Source: Halomonas sp. HL-93 (GTDB lineage: Bacteria > Pseudomonadota > Gammaproteobacteria > Pseudomonadales > Halomonadaceae). From it: a stretch of 64,000 bases of DNA. A model generated the notes under the pieces. That model ran no database searches, was not told the origin of the DNA, and was given only the letters and a program-made list of their open reading frames with translations. Made by a program: the position numbers and the translations under genes. The stretch spans positions 1,612,001-1,676,000 of the forward strand of contig NZ_LT593974.1 of the NCBI RefSeq assembly GCF_900086985.1, written 5' to 3'. Positions 17,546 through 27,723 of this stretch are shown piece after piece (within the stretch, counting starts at the first letter, position 1; every line of letters starts with the position of its first letter).

Positions 17546-19645
17546 ATGTCTGACAGGATGGGGGCGCATAAGACAGGCCTGCAATTCACCCTGACACTTC
17601 CGGGAGTGGATGACGTGGCGGTGATCGACTTCACCCACCGCGAAGCGCTCTCCCAACCCTTCGAGCTGGCGCTGAACCTGGCCAGCCGCGACGGCAGCCT
17701 GGACGCCGCCGAACTGCTGGATCGCGAGGCGTCTCTGACCATCTGGCAGGACGGCGAAGCGCTGCGCCGGGTGCACGGCATCGTCAGCGAGTTTGGCCGA
17801 GGTGATCGCGGCCACCGGCGTACGTTTTACTCGCTGGTGTTACGTCCCGCCTTGTGGCGGCTATCGCTGCGCCAGAACTCGCGCATCTTCCAGAAAGTCG
17901 ACCCGCTCACTATCATCAATACCCTGTGCGATGAGCGCGGCATCCGCGACGTGGCCTTTGCGGTCACCCGCGAGCTCCCCGAGCGCGAATACTGCGTGCA
18001 GTACCGTGAGACCGACCTTGCCTTTATCGAGCGCCTGGCCGCCGAAGAGGGGCTGTTTTATTTCCATGAATTTGAAGAACGCGACGGCGGCGCCCATCGG
18101 CTGGTGTTTGCCGATGACCCGCAGCTACTCACTAGCCTAGGCGAGCGCAGCTATCACAGCCGCGCAGGCGGTACCGCGCCCACACGCCATGTGCGCAAAC
18201 TCAGCCACACTGCCCGGGTGGCGAGTTCGTCCGCCACGCTGAAAGACTACAGCTTTAAAAATCCCGCCTATGCGCAGTTCCACGACCACCTGGGTCGTGA
18301 TGTAGAAGACCATGGGCAGCAGGTCGATTACGAACACTACGACTACCCCGGCCGCTACAAGCAGGATGCTTCCGGCGAGCCGTTCACCCGCATTCGACTG
18401 GAACAGCTGCGCCGCGAGGCGATCACTGTTAGCGCCGAAAGCGACCTGCCCGAACTCGCCCCCGGTGTGCGCTTCACGCTGACCGACCACGACACCGATA
18501 GCCTCAACCGCGACTGGCAGGCGATTGAAGTAAGCCACTTCGGTGAGCAGCCCCAGGCGCTGGAAGAAGACGGCATCACCCAGGGCGATGCCAACGGTAT
18601 GACCCGCTACCACAATCAGGTCACGCTGATCCCCGGCGATGCCCCCTGGCGCGCCACGCCCAACCCCAAGCCCCGCATCGATGGCCCCCAGGTCGCCTTT
18701 GTGGTCGGCCCGGAAGGCGAAGAGATTCACTGCGACGAACACGGCCGGGTCAAGGTCCAGTTCCCCTGGGATCGCTACGCAGAGCCAAATGACACCGCCA
18801 GCTGCTGGGTGCGGGTCGCCCAAGGCTGGGCAGGCGGCAGCTACGGCAGTATTGCCATTCCGCGCATTGGCCACGAAGTCATCGTCTCGTTTTTGGAAGG
18901 CGACCCCGATCAGCCGCTGGTGACCGGACGTACTTATCACGCGGTCAACACCGCGCCGTACCCGCTGCCGGAACACAAGACTCGCACGGTACTGCGCACC
19001 CAAAGCCACAAGGCCGAAGGCTTCAACGAACTGCGCTTTGAAGACCAGGCCGGCGAAGAGCAAATCTGGCTCCACGCCCAGAAAGACCTGGAACTGCTCA
19101 CGCTCAACGACCGTATTGAAGAGATCCGCAACGACAGCTTCTTGAAGGTCAATAACGACCGCATCAGCGAGATCGACAACGACGACCACCACACGGTACA
19201 CGGCAACCGTTTCGAGCATACCGAAGGGCAGCAGCACCTCACCGTTGAAGGCACCCTGCATATCAACACAGGCCAGGCCTGGCTCAGCGAAAGCGGCCGC
19301 GAGCTGCACATCAAAGCTGGCCACAAGGTGGTGCTGGAAGCGGATAGCGAATTAACCCTCAACGCCGGGGGAAGTTTCCTCAAGCTGGACGGCAGCGGCG
19401 TTACCATGGTGGGCCCCAACGTCAAAGTAAACGCAGGCGGCAGCCCCGGCAATGGCAGTGGTCAGGCGGTAGAAAGCCCGTTACTGCCAGGGCATGCGAT
19501 GGCGGAGGTGCATGATGCGATACCGCCAACATCATTGCCAAAGCTGGAAGATTACCAGCTAAGTGAAGCAGCAATGATGCCCCTCTGCGGCAAGATCAAT
19601 GATACCCAATGCAGCCGCGAGGATTGTCCATGTCTGGCTGGTTAA
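17546..19645 (+). CDS. vgrG: Type VI secretion tip protein VgrG
   Basis: VgrG forms the trimeric spike at the tip of the T6SS tube and carries effectors. The 699-residue protein has an N-terminal gp27-like region ([38 protein letters not shown]). The gp5-like OB domain follows near residues 390-470 ([49 protein letters not shown]), then the triple-stranded needle rich in N, D and H repeats. The last ~50 residues are an extension ending in a four-cysteine tail ([18 protein letters not shown]). GGGAG precedes the ATG. No T6SS structural genes are in the window, so this is an orphan vgrG with cargo. Confidence 0.95.
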   Translation: MSDRMGAHKTGLQFTLTLPGVDDVAVIDFTHREALSQPFELALNLASRDGSLDAAELLDREASLTIWQDGEALRRVHGIVSEFGRGDRGHRRTFYSLVLRPALWRLSLRQNSRIFQKVDPLTIINTLCDERGIRDVAFAVTRELPEREYCVQYRETDLAFIERLAAEEGLFYFHEFEERDGGAHRLVFADDPQLLTSLGERSYHSRAGGTAPTRHVRKLSHTARVASSSATLKDYSFKNPAYAQFHDHLGRDVEDHGQQVDYEHYDYPGRYKQDASGEPFTRIRLEQLRREAITVSAESDLPELAPGVRFTLTDHDTDSLNRDWQAIEVSHFGEQPQALEEDGITQGDANGMTRYHNQVTLIPGDAPWRATPNPKPRIDGPQVAFVVGPEGEEIHCDEHGRVKVQFPWDRYAEPNDTASCWVRVAQGWAGGSYGSIAIPRIGHEVIVSFLEGDPDQPLVTGRTYHAVNTAPYPLPEHKTRTVLRTQSHKAEGFNELRFEDQAGEEQIWLHAQKDLELLTLNDRIEEIRNDSFLKVNNDRISEIDNDDHHTVHGNRFEHTEGQQHLTVEGTLHINTGQAWLSESGRELHIKAGHKVVLEADSELTLNAGGSFLKLDGSGVTMVGPNVKVNAGGSPGNGSGQAVESPLLPGHAMAEVHDAIPPTSLPKLEDYQLSEAAMMPLCGKINDTQCSREDCPCLAG

Positions 19646-20442
19646 CGCGAATTGATGAGCGAAGTGAGTCTCTAGAGCGCCTCTCAGAAAGTAGTCAACC
19701 GTGGTGGTTCGTGCTCGATCAGCGTCGTGCATCGCAAGCTTGTGCGACTTGGTTGAATCAACGCGGCCGCAAAGAATTAATGACACTTTTCGCTGGCACT
19801 GAGCTGGATCCGTTGATTACCGCTAGTCCGTGGTTAGTGGAAGTTGAGCCAGGTACTCCAGCGGCCCAAGAGGCACAAGCATTTTGCCAACAACGATTAG
19901 GATGGATTGCCACCGCCAAACCGGACGCGACCCTGAAAAGCATCGCTGAACACCTAAGTTCGCTATTTGTGCTGCCCGACGCTCATGGCGGCCAGACCCT
20001 GGTGAATCTGCAGCAGTCCAATGCCTGGACAGCGATTCTCGCAAGCGCTGACGCCGCCACATTCCAGCATCTGATGACACCCTTTACCGCACTTTACACG
20101 CCAACTCCACAAGGCACTTGGCGGCGATGGGTGGCACCGGCTGACGAATTTGAAGCGCCCCCTCAAATACGCCTCGACCGATCGATGGAAGAAGCTCTAA
20201 AGGAGAGTCAGCAAGCATGGTGGCTGAGCAGTGCTACGGCAACCTTCATGGCTGAGATACCCGATGGTTGGTTTATACGACTAGACATGTTGATAAAGGC
20301 AGGCATTACCCGTACCGAGCACTTTCAACGACTGCTGCCTTTAATCCAACGGTCAGAGGCCCTACCTGAACGGGCACAAGCCATCTTGGCAATGGATACC
20401 CCGGCCCGTAAGAAAACAAAAGAGTTAGAGAGCTTAATATGA
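19630..20442 (+). CDS. DUF4123-type T6SS adaptor/chaperone
   Basis: A 270-residue protein placed between vgrG and a large cargo gene, the usual position of DUF4123 (Tap/TEC) adaptors that load effectors on VgrG. The N-terminal half ([12 protein letters not shown]..., then [13 protein letters not shown] near residues 65-77, and [16 protein letters not shown]) has the typical DUF4123 pattern. It starts 16 bases inside the vgrG 3' end and overlaps the next gene by four bases. Family assignment rests on pattern plus context; the effector it serves is inferred to be the next gene. Confidence 0.75.
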   Translation: MSGWLTRIDERSESLERLSESSQPWWFVLDQRRASQACATWLNQRGRKELMTLFAGTELDPLITASPWLVEVEPGTPAAQEAQAFCQQRLGWIATAKPDATLKSIAEHLSSLFVLPDAHGGQTLVNLQQSNAWTAILASADAATFQHLMTPFTALYTPTPQGTWRRWVAPADEFEAPPQIRLDRSMEEALKESQQAWWLSSATATFMAEIPDGWFIRLDMLIKAGITRTEHFQRLLPLIQRSEALPERAQAILAMDTPARKKTKELESLI

Positions 20443-23400
20443 ATGGTAACTTTCATCATTTAAATGGTATAGCGGTAAACGCACCGGAGCCCTCTTCAAC
20501 AACGATAAGTCGCATGGAAGCAGTTGCCCATGCCTGCCAAGAGCAAGAGTGGGCGGATATCATCTATTTGCCAGGTACACGAACGTTTTGGCTATTGACC
20601 GAAGAAGTTTCGGATATCTTGATGGAGGCTGACGACACCCTAAAGGGCTGGGTCAGGGAAGTAGATGTCGAAACACGCCTTCAGCATCTGCGTGATATTG
20701 GCATAATGGAATGCCTCTTAGCAGCAGAGCCAATTAGTTTTCTCTCACAATCTGACCAGCAACGCTATCAAGAGCTTAAAAACGAGAAAGAAAAGCAAGA
20801 AACAGAAATAGCCGAAATTTCGCGTCAAACCGGACAGCCCGGGCGAGCAGGTACAAACGCACTCAATGAACGCAACAGGCTCAGAAATTTAGTCAATACT
20901 TTAGATTCAGAAATACTGATGCTCGAAGCCCAGGGCCGCAGTATTGCTGAGGAAAATGGTTATACCCTCTCAGGTGATCATTACTATGGGCCTTGGGAGG
21001 ATGAAATCGCAACGGCTTTGGAGAACTATCGGCAATGCCGTCACCGAGTGCTTGAGGAATACCCTTCCGCCGAATCGATGCACGATGAGCTTCCCATCCG
21101 TGATGCCTTGAGTAAAACAAAAGAATTCCTCGAAGAGTGTGAAACAACGGCGCCATCATCCTCTACCTGCCCGATATGGTGGCCGCAGATAATCGATGAA
21201 CTCTCCACTATTATGCTCGACTATCACGACAGCATCCTGGAACTGGCGACGCTAGGTATCGCGACGCCAGAGTGGGCGCTGGCTAATATTCAGGGTGAGT
21301 CGGTTCGCGAGGAGTTAGAAGCCGGGGCGCAAGTATTCGACGATTACTACGCGCTCTTGAAGGACTCGATGGAACTATATGAAGCAGTGAATGAAAAGCT
21401 TGAAGAGTGGGAGTCGGGAACCGCCGGACAAGCACAGCTACCTGTATTCTTATTTGAAGAAGAGCGCAACCAATATGAAGCGATACAGAACGACCTTAAT
21501 GCGCTCTACGTGCAAGCCAAGCGATCTGTTCAAGAGAGTACCCCCCAAAGAACGCTGATATGGAATACCGATCTGGTCGATGCCCGCCCATCGCTTGGGT
21601 ATGCCAAACGCAAAATTGATCTATTGGTTCGCGGCGACTTTCCCCTGCGTGAATTCAGTTCGCCCCAAGCTGAAAAATCATTAAGTCATCTCAGCTTGTG
21701 GCAATTAATGCCTGAAATGACGCCTGGTGAGCGCCATCAGTTAGATACAGCGCTGGTCGCTGATCAGGTACTCCCCGCGCGGCTTTGGGAAGCGCCAGAA
21801 ACAGCGCTTAGTCAATGGCTTAAAAGCCGCTGCTGCCAAAAAATCGATCTTCGACCTGAGTGGCATGATGAGCAGCTAGGGTTCTTTGAGCCGCATATAT
21901 TCTTCGCGTATTTAACGGAGCAAGGCCTAGACGTCGCCTCACTTGCCAGTGAAAGTGCCAAGCAGCATTGGGGGGAGTCACTTAAGAAAGTGCTGTTCAC
22001 CGGGCGTAGCCGTGAAAAACTTCGTCTGTTTGATGCCAGTGCCCAGGCACAAATGCTTCGCCTGGTGGGGATGGCCAATTTTGACCTTTATGAAAAAACA
22101 GAAAGCGGTAACGCCCCTCAGCATACCTTCGAGCTTCAGAAGGTCTCCTTTATGGAAGCAACAGGAGACCACGGTAGCTCAACGAAAAAATCAGTATCTT
22201 TGAGTGAACGAAATGTTGCCTTGAAACACAAGTGGGAGGCCAAGGGCACCTTCAACCTTGCTAAAGGCGAAATGTCGCTAGGCCGCTTAGAGCTACCCAA
22301 GAAGGATGAGGCACAACCCATTAGGGTAAAGCTTACTGAGCAAGAAGAGCTTACCGAGCAGCAGAACCAAGAGCGCGAAGTAGGCCGCTATGCCGTGATA
22401 TTCGATGTAGTGGCGAAGGGCTTTACCGGCGCTAACGTAGCGCTAGCCAACAAGGTGGGGTTCAAGCTGGACAAGGATGGTTTGAGCCTCTCCGGGTTGG
22501 ACTTACGAAACCAGGAAACCGATAGCACCGGGCTTACCGCCTTTGCCGGCGTTAAAGCAGGATTGGAAATAGGCTGTTCGCTGGACTGGAAGCCGCCCCG
22601 TAATTTGCAGCGTTTACTGCCCAACTGGCAGGCGCTTAACGAGCTGGGCATGTGGGAGCATAACAATCGCTCACTGGATGACTGGCGCACGTTGGGTGCC
22701 GCAGCATTTGAAATGGAAGGAAGGGCCGGTGGTGGGGGTAATGTCGATTTTGTCTTTGGTTTGCGTAATGGCAATTTTACCTTTCGGATAGCGAGCAAGT
22801 TTGTGCTGGGTGTTGGGGGCGGCTACAAGCTCAACTTTGAGCTAGATGGCAAAAATCTCGACCTCTGGATTGCCATGCTCCACCGCGCTTTGGTGGACAA
22901 CAACTACGAAACACCTGAATGGATCACCGAAGAAGCCAAAAATGTGCTGGGCAAAGTGGGTTATATCCTCGCCACCACACTGCTCAACGTTGGATTGATC
23001 GCCGCCCGCGGCCAAGCGGGTATCGAGCGGCTCTATAGCGCCATGACCGGTGGGCAGAACGCGGGGCCGATTGCATATGTACTAGCGACGCGCGATGGAG
23101 AGGATTTAAAGAAAATGAAATCTTGGGTGCAGCAGTTAACACCCGAAGCGCTGGGAGCTTTGCTTTACCTTCTGACTAGCAACCCGCAAGAATTTGAAAC
23201 AGAAGTACCCGGCAGGGGCAGAAGCGATGGCAAAGTCGAGCCGTTTAATCACCAGGAGGCGTTGGACTTCCAGCAAATCGCCATTGCCAACTGTCTCCGC
23301 TGGATTGTGGAAGGCGTCACGACCGGCGTTTACGGAACGCTTTGCCGCTTTAGCAGAGAAGACCCTACGCCGTCACAGTACCTGTTCGCCAAAGGGGTTA

Positions 23401-23585
23401 TTCGCATGACAGAGAATGGCCAGCCGCCGCATGATTATCCTGATACAGCCTATCAGAACCATAAAAGAGAGTTGGATGATTTTATGAAGCGAGTATCAGG
23501 GACAGATAATATTCAAGTGCCAGAGTCAAAGAGGGATTACAGCCGCGACGTTGCAGGCCTTGCAACTGAAGTGTGTGCTGTTTGA
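20439..23585 (+). CDS. Large candidate T6SS effector of unknown activity (1048 aa)
   Basis: Encoded directly after vgrG and the DUF4123 gene, with a four-base overlap, so probably the cargo of this VgrG. Residues 1-105 form a globular N-terminal region. Residues ~106-170 are strongly coiled-coil (Lys/Glu-rich heptads). Residues 170-600 are mostly helical. Residues ~640-830 hold Gly-rich beta segments (VAKGFTGANVAL; AFAGVKAGLEIGCSLDW; GRAGGGGNVDFVFGL; FVLGVGGGYKLNFEL). Residues ~830-930 contain amphipathic or hydrophobic stretches. Gene order and size recall vgrG2-vasW-vasX of Vibrio cholerae. The Gly-rich part resembles, from memory, large T6SS-linked proteins of Pseudomonas. No enzymatic motif was recognised; a membrane-active toxin is one possibility. 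Confidence 0.65.
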   Translation: MNGNFHHLNGIAVNAPEPSSTTISRMEAVAHACQEQEWADIIYLPGTRTFWLLTEEVSDILMEADDTLKGWVREVDVETRLQHLRDIGIMECLLAAEPISFLSQSDQQRYQELKNEKEKQETEIAEISRQTGQPGRAGTNALNERNRLRNLVNTLDSEILMLEAQGRSIAEENGYTLSGDHYYGPWEDEIATALENYRQCRHRVLEEYPSAESMHDELPIRDALSKTKEFLEECETTAPSSSTCPIWWPQIIDELSTIMLDYHDSILELATLGIATPEWALANIQGESVREELEAGAQVFDDYYALLKDSMELYEAVNEKLEEWESGTAGQAQLPVFLFEEERNQYEAIQNDLNALYVQAKRSVQESTPQRTLIWNTDLVDARPSLGYAKRKIDLLVRGDFPLREFSSPQAEKSLSHLSLWQLMPEMTPGERHQLDTALVADQVLPARLWEAPETALSQWLKSRCCQKIDLRPEWHDEQLGFFEPHIFFAYLTEQGLDVASLASESAKQHWGESLKKVLFTGRSREKLRLFDASAQAQMLRLVGMANFDLYEKTESGNAPQHTFELQKVSFMEATGDHGSSTKKSVSLSERNVALKHKWEAKGTFNLAKGEMSLGRLELPKKDEAQPIRVKLTEQEELTEQQNQEREVGRYAVIFDVVAKGFTGANVALANKVGFKLDKDGLSLSGLDLRNQETDSTGLTAFAGVKAGLEIGCSLDWKPPRNLQRLLPNWQALNELGMWEHNNRSLDDWRTLGAAAFEMEGRAGGGGNVDFVFGLRNGNFTFRIASKFVLGVGGGYKLNFELDGKNLDLWIAMLHRALVDNNYETPEWITEEAKNVLGKVGYILATTLLNVGLIAARGQAGIERLYSAMTGGQNAGPIAYVLATRDGEDLKKMKSWVQQLTPEALGALLYLLTSNPQEFETEVPGRGRSDGKVEPFNHQEALDFQQIAIANCLRWIVEGVTTGVYGTLCRFSREDPTPSQYLFAKGVIRMTENGQPPHDYPDTAYQNHKRELDDFMKRVSGTDNIQVPESKRDYSRDVAGLATEVCAV

Positions 23586-23611
23586 TAAAGCGTCTTACTA
23601 AGGGATAAATA

Positions 23612-24613
23612 ATGCGATCAAACCTGTTGGCAACGTTAACTGGGTTGACACTAGCGGCGCTGTTATTGCCTACCGCTTGGGCGCTTGACGAAGAAGCGCA
23701 GGCCGCCAAAGAGAAAGGCATGCGCTTATACAATGCCCATCAGCGCTCTCTCACCACGCCCTATTTAGAGCAAGCAGCAGAAGCGGGTGATGTCGAAGCG
23801 ATGTACTACCTAGGCGAAGTTAACCGTTTACGGCATATGGGTATGAACCAAGCCGCTTTAGAGTGGTATCACCAAGCCGCTCAACACGGTGACCCCCACG
23901 CTATGTTGCGACTGTTTGATGGTGGCGCCTGCGAGCTAGGGGACGTATGCCCGGAAAACGGCGATGATTGGCCCCAGGAGGCCTTGGAGTTAACGCTACC
24001 TAAAGCTGAGGCAGGCGATGCCGAGGCCATGGCCGAGCTTTATGATATTTATTACTACGTTAAAGAGCCCGATGAAGACGAAGCGATGAAGTGGCTACGG
24101 CGCGCCGCCGAGGCGGGCCATGTGGAATCGATGAATTTGCTTGGCGAGATAGCCCGTAACGACGAAGAGGACTATTCCAACGATACGGAGCGTTTGGAAG
24201 CCGCTGAGGTATGGTTTCGAAAGGCAGCAGCGGGAGGTTATGCCCCCTCTATGAACAATCTTGCCTCCGTCTTAAATCATCTGGATCAGCCCGAAGAATC
24301 GTGGGAATGGATAACAAAAGCTTCCGAAGCAGGGCATATCAATGGGAGGAGGTGGTTGGCCGCCTGTAATATTGAACCTGATTGGGAGGAATTGACTCTA
24401 TGTAATTCTTCTACCGATCCAGAACCTGCCAAAGGATGGGCAATCCTGCTAGCTATCCATGAAGAAGTTCCCGGCACTTCGTCAGAAAGATCGCTGCGAG
24501 TTTATCGCGATAGCGTTACTCAAGAACAACGCGAAGAAGGCGAGCGTATGAAAGACGAGTGGTTGAATCTAGAGCCGCCACTTTCCTATTTCCCCAAAAA
24601 GTTTGGCCCCTGA
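23612..24613 (+). CDS. Secreted Sel1-repeat (TPR-like) protein
   Basis: A 333-residue protein with a Sec signal peptide: basic start MRSN, a hydrophobic core, and a likely cut after TAWA near residue 24. Several Sel1-like repeats follow (AMYYLGEVNRLRHMGMNQAALEWYHQAA; AMKWLRRAAEAGHVESMNLLGEIA; AEVWFRKAAAGGYAPSMNNLASVL). Such proteins are often found beside T6SS effectors and some act as periplasmic immunity or adaptor proteins. That role is inferred here from position only. It begins 26 bases after the candidate effector and overlaps the next gene by one base. Confidence 0.75.
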   Translation: MRSNLLATLTGLTLAALLLPTAWALDEEAQAAKEKGMRLYNAHQRSLTTPYLEQAAEAGDVEAMYYLGEVNRLRHMGMNQAALEWYHQAAQHGDPHAMLRLFDGGACELGDVCPENGDDWPQEALELTLPKAEAGDAEAMAELYDIYYYVKEPDEDEAMKWLRRAAEAGHVESMNLLGEIARNDEEDYSNDTERLEAAEVWFRKAAAGGYAPSMNNLASVLNHLDQPEESWEWITKASEAGHINGRRWLAACNIEPDWEELTLCNSSTDPEPAKGWAILLAIHEEVPGTSSERSLRVYRDSVTQEQREEGERMKDEWLNLEPPLSYFPKKFGP

Positions 24614-25113
24614 TGTTGTTAGCAAAACGATCAATCATCCTGGCAATGCTAGCAGGGCTAACGCTTATAGCGCTCATGATACCTTCCGCCTGGGCGCTGG
24701 ACGACGAAGCTCAGGCCGCCAAAAAGAAAGGCATGCGCCTATACAATGCTCATCAACGCTCTATTAGCACGCCCTATTTAGAGCAAGCAGCAGAAGCGGG
24801 TGATGTCGAAGCGATGCACTACCTAGGCGAAGTAAATCGTTTGCGTCATATGGGGATGAACCAAGCCGCTTTGGACTGGTATTGCCAAGCCGCACAACAT
24901 GAAGACCCTTACGACATGCTGCAATTGTTTGATGCGGCGCCTGCAAGCCGCCCAGACCTGATGGCCCAATCCGTGCCCGGCTATGGCGACAGCTATACCG
25001 CTGAGCCCGAAGACGTCAACGCCTACGGCCCTTTTCCCAACAAGGCGGACCGCTTTGTCGAGCGCGGTGAAGCAAAAGATGCATCTACGCAGAACAAACC
25101 CGACAGCCATTAA
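24613..25113 (+). CDS. Chimeric protein: Sel1-protein N-terminus joined to the C-terminal tail of the downstream paralogue family
   Basis: The first ~105 residues nearly repeat the N-terminus of the preceding Sel1 protein, including a signal peptide ending SAWA and the AEAGDVEAMHYLGEVNRLRHMGMNQAAL unit. After the short sequence DAAPA it switches to the tail shared by the three following paralogues (SRPDLMAQSVPGYGDSYTAEPEDVNAYG ... DRFVER ... QNKPDSH). It has 166 residues in an intact frame. This is a recombination product between a second Sel1 gene and a fourth copy of the tail family. It may be expressed as a small exported protein or be a scar. Confidence 0.7.
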   Translation: MLLAKRSIILAMLAGLTLIALMIPSAWALDDEAQAAKKKGMRLYNAHQRSISTPYLEQAAEAGDVEAMHYLGEVNRLRHMGMNQAALDWYCQAAQHEDPYDMLQLFDAAPASRPDLMAQSVPGYGDSYTAEPEDVNAYGPFPNKADRFVERGEAKDASTQNKPDSH

Positions 25114-25148
25114 CGACACCGAATCAACCGCTATCAATACGTTCTTTT

Positions 25149-25170
25149 GGAAGGCCGCTGGCGGCCTTCC
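25149..25170. repeat. Hairpin 1 between array genes
   Basis: GGAAGGCCGC-TG-GCGGCCTTCC, a perfect 10-bp inverted repeat. The same 22 bases recur before each of the next two paralogues. There is no downstream T-run, so it is a processing or partial termination hairpin rather than a clear terminator. Confidence 0.6.
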
Positions 25171-25229
25171 TTGGCGGTAGCGTGGCTAAAAACAACGAGG
25201 AGGGTATGGAACAAACAAGGAGCCGGAGC

Positions 25230-26435
25230 ATGAACCCGACGGAACAGCCAAAAGATCACTATGCCGAGACCGCGTTCCGGGCCGGCGCCATTCCCCGCCA
25301 GGCCCCGCCCCCAGAGAAGAGTGTATGGGGGAAGCTGGGCAGTAACTTCGATATTGCCCGCCTGCCTTGGGGACATTATGTCGGCATTAATCCATCGGAA
25401 TTTGAATATGAATATTCCGGAGGTTGGTATCGTGACTACGCGTACATGGGAGAGCAGGATTACCATGACTTTAATCATATTAACGAATTGCGTTGGTCGA
25501 AGTTCGTCGATGAAGATATCAACCTGATCTATCGTTTTTTTCGCTTCTGGTTCGTTTTTTGGACGCACCTTCTTAGTTTTATTGGTCCAGGAGGGGGTAA
25601 GGGGGGAGGATGGTTTATTTCAGCCATTGCTATGGTGCTGCTGGTACTCCTTTTGGTTTTGGAGGTTTTTGATCCAAGTGAAAAATTTCCTTTCGATGCA
25701 TTAGCTGTTCCTTTGTCAGCTTTTGCACTCTGTGGTGTGGCTACTGTATTTAAAACTCTGTTTGAGAAACATAGTATTCGTTTCTACAAGAGTAACCAGA
25801 ACTGGTCGGACGATGTTGCTTTCTGTCGTCGTTCGGGCCTGGTCAAGAGCTTTCAGGGGAATTTCCCTTTCTACGAGTTCGATGCTTTTATCGAGATAGC
25901 CGCGGACATGAAGGGCAATCAGCGTCACACCCTCAAGGTGCGTCATCGCTATCCGCAGTTCAGCAAGGACAAGCGCAGTGGCTTGCCGATGGAATTCATC
26001 TTCCCCACCGATACCGGCAGCATCGCCGAGCGCTATGCCATGTGGGACATGCTGGGCCGCTATATGGATGTCAGTCAGCCATTGCCGGACATTCCCCGTC
26101 TGGAGCCGTTCCGCCATCTCGACCCCACCACCAAGGCCTTCGATGAGGCGGGTAAGCGCGGCCGTCCAGCCACCTACTGGCGTGATCTCTACGCGAATGC
26201 CAGCGAGAAGGAATTAAAGCAACTGCGCGAAGAACATCGCCAAGTGGTCGACGCCGCGCCTTGGGGCAGTCGCCCGGACCTGATGGCCCAATCCGTGCCC
26301 GGCTATGGCGACAGTTATACCGCAGAACCCGAAGACGTTAACGCCTACGGTCGCTTCCCCAGCAAAACGGATCGCTTCGTTGAGCGCACTGAAGCAAAAG
26401 ACGCATTCCAGCAGAACAAACCCGACAATCATTAA
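25230..26435 (+). CDS. Array paralogue 1: membrane protein, candidate T6SS immunity protein
   Basis: A ~401-residue protein of a family I do not recognise. Residues 1-95 are soluble (IPRQAPPPEKS; LPWGHYVGINP). Hydrophobic helices lie near 99-119, 128-147 and 156-175. A conserved ~220-residue soluble domain follows (NWSDDVAFCRR; SFQGNFPFYEFDAFIE; LKVRHRYPQ; MWDMLGRYMDVSQPLPDIPRLEPFR), then a tail ending QNKPDNH. The ATG at 25230 follows AAGGAG at good spacing; 25206 and a GTG at 25182 are longer alternatives. Three copies in tandem behind a candidate effector suggest inner-membrane immunity proteins, by inference. Confidence 0.7.
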   Translation: MNPTEQPKDHYAETAFRAGAIPRQAPPPEKSVWGKLGSNFDIARLPWGHYVGINPSEFEYEYSGGWYRDYAYMGEQDYHDFNHINELRWSKFVDEDINLIYRFFRFWFVFWTHLLSFIGPGGGKGGGWFISAIAMVLLVLLLVLEVFDPSEKFPFDALAVPLSAFALCGVATVFKTLFEKHSIRFYKSNQNWSDDVAFCRRSGLVKSFQGNFPFYEFDAFIEIAADMKGNQRHTLKVRHRYPQFSKDKRSGLPMEFIFPTDTGSIAERYAMWDMLGRYMDVSQPLPDIPRLEPFRHLDPTTKAFDEAGKRGRPATYWRDLYANASEKELKQLREEHRQVVDAAPWGSRPDLMAQSVPGYGDSYTAEPEDVNAYGRFPSKTDRFVERTEAKDAFQQNKPDNH

Positions 26436-26545
26436 CGACCAACATAAGTCGTCATCAATACATTCTTCCGGAAGGCCGCTGGCGGCCTTCCCATGGCGGT
26501 AGCGTGGCTAAACGGGTATGGAACAAACAAGGAGCCGGAGCATGA
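26246..26545 (+). repeat. 300-bp exact direct repeat, copy A
   Basis: Covers the 3' end of array paralogue 1, the spacer with its hairpin, and the first four bases of paralogue 2. It is base-for-base identical to 27534..27833, exactly 1,288 bases away. Identity including the non-coding spacer shows very recent tandem duplication or gene conversion. Confidence 0.9.
26470..26491. repeat. Hairpin 2 between array genes
   Basis: Second copy of the GGAAGGCCGC-TG-GCGGCCTTCC hairpin, in the spacer between paralogues 1 and 2, part of the exact direct repeat. Confidence 0.6.
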
Positions 26546-27723
26546 GCCCGATGGAACAGGAAGACCACTATGCCGAGACCGCCTTTCGAGTCGACACTAT
26601 TCCCCGCCAGGCGCCGCCGCCAGAAAAAAGCACTTGGAAAAAACTGGGCAGCAATTTAGATGTGGCCCGGCTACCTTGGGGAAATTATATCGGGGTTAAT
26701 CCAACTGATTTTGAATATGAACATACAGTAGGCTGGTTTCGAAGTTATCAACACATGGGAGACGACTATCGCAAGTACAACATGATCAATGAAACTCGCT
26801 GGTCACAAGTTGTCGATGAAGATATCAGCTTGCTTTATCGCTTCTTGCGCTTTTGGTTCGTGGTCATCTCTCACGGGTTTAGTTTTATAGGTGGTGGGGG
26901 GTACTTTATTGTTGGACTTACTGTTGTGGCTTCATTGTTGATCGCAGTACCACAACTTTTTACTGAGAATCCTAAGCTATCAGTTAACTTATTGATCATT
27001 CCAGCATGGACTATCGCTTTCTGCGGATTCGCTACCATACTGCGAAGACTTTACGAGAAATACAGCATCCGCTTTTACAAAAGGAATAAAAACTGGTCAG
27101 ACGATATCGCTTTTTGTCGACGCACGGGTATGGTGAAGTCTTTCCAAGGTAACTTTCCTTTCTATGAATTCGATGCCTTTATCGAAATGAGTGCTGACAT
27201 GAAAGGTAACCAGTTCCATAGCCTTAAAGTGCGCCACCGCTACCCTCAGCACAGCCAAGACCCTCGAAACAATCTGCCGCTTGATTATAGTTTTCCGGCC
27301 GACGGGAGCATTGCCCAGCTGTATGCGATGTGGGACATGCTGGGCCGCTATATGGACGTCAGCCAACCATTGCCGGACATTCCCCGCCTGGAGCCGTTCC
27401 GCCATCTCGACCCCACCACCAAGGCCTTCGATGAGGCGGGTAAGCGCGGTCGCCCGGCGACTTACTGGCGTGATCTCTACGCCAATGCCAGCGAGAAGGA
27501 ACTGAAACAACTGCGCGAAGAGCACCGAAAGTTGGTCGACGCCGCGCCTTGGGGCAGTCGCCCGGACCTGATGGCCCAATCCGTGCCCGGCTATGGCGAC
27601 AGTTATACCGCAGAACCCGAAGACGTTAACGCCTACGGTCGCTTCCCCAGCAAAACGGATCGCTTCGTTGAGCGCACTGAAGCAAAAGACGCATTCCAGC
27701 AGAACAAACCCGACAATCATTAA
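26542..27723 (+). CDS. Array paralogue 2: membrane protein, candidate T6SS immunity protein
   Basis: A ~393-residue paralogue with the same plan: soluble N-terminus, three hydrophobic segments (FLRFWFVVISHGFSFIGGGGYF; VGLTVVASLLIAVPQLF; LLIIPAWTIAFCGFATIL), then the conserved NWSDDIAFCRR ... QNKPDNH domain. The membrane part and the segment after NPTDFEYEH differ clearly from paralogue 1, whereas the last ~60 codons and the spacer are identical. Variation is therefore concentrated in the N-terminal and membrane half. The start at 26542 uses the same AAGGAG site; 26518 is an alternative. Confidence 0.7.
   Translation: MSPMEQEDHYAETAFRVDTIPRQAPPPEKSTWKKLGSNLDVARLPWGNYIGVNPTDFEYEHTVGWFRSYQHMGDDYRKYNMINETRWSQVVDEDISLLYRFLRFWFVVISHGFSFIGGGGYFIVGLTVVASLLIAVPQLFTENPKLSVNLLIIPAWTIAFCGFATILRRLYEKYSIRFYKRNKNWSDDIAFCRRTGMVKSFQGNFPFYEFDAFIEMSADMKGNQFHSLKVRHRYPQHSQDPRNNLPLDYSFPADGSIAQLYAMWDMLGRYMDVSQPLPDIPRLEPFRHLDPTTKAFDEAGKRGRPATYWRDLYANASEKELKQLREEHRKLVDAAPWGSRPDLMAQSVPGYGDSYTAEPEDVNAYGRFPSKTDRFVERTEAKDAFQQNKPDNH

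Noticed and set aside
18137..19324. A 395-codon open frame antisense to vgrG
   Set aside because: It mirrors the strongly coding vgrG frame; the product is low-complexity Val/Ala/Gly-rich without motifs, as expected for antisense of GC-rich coding DNA.
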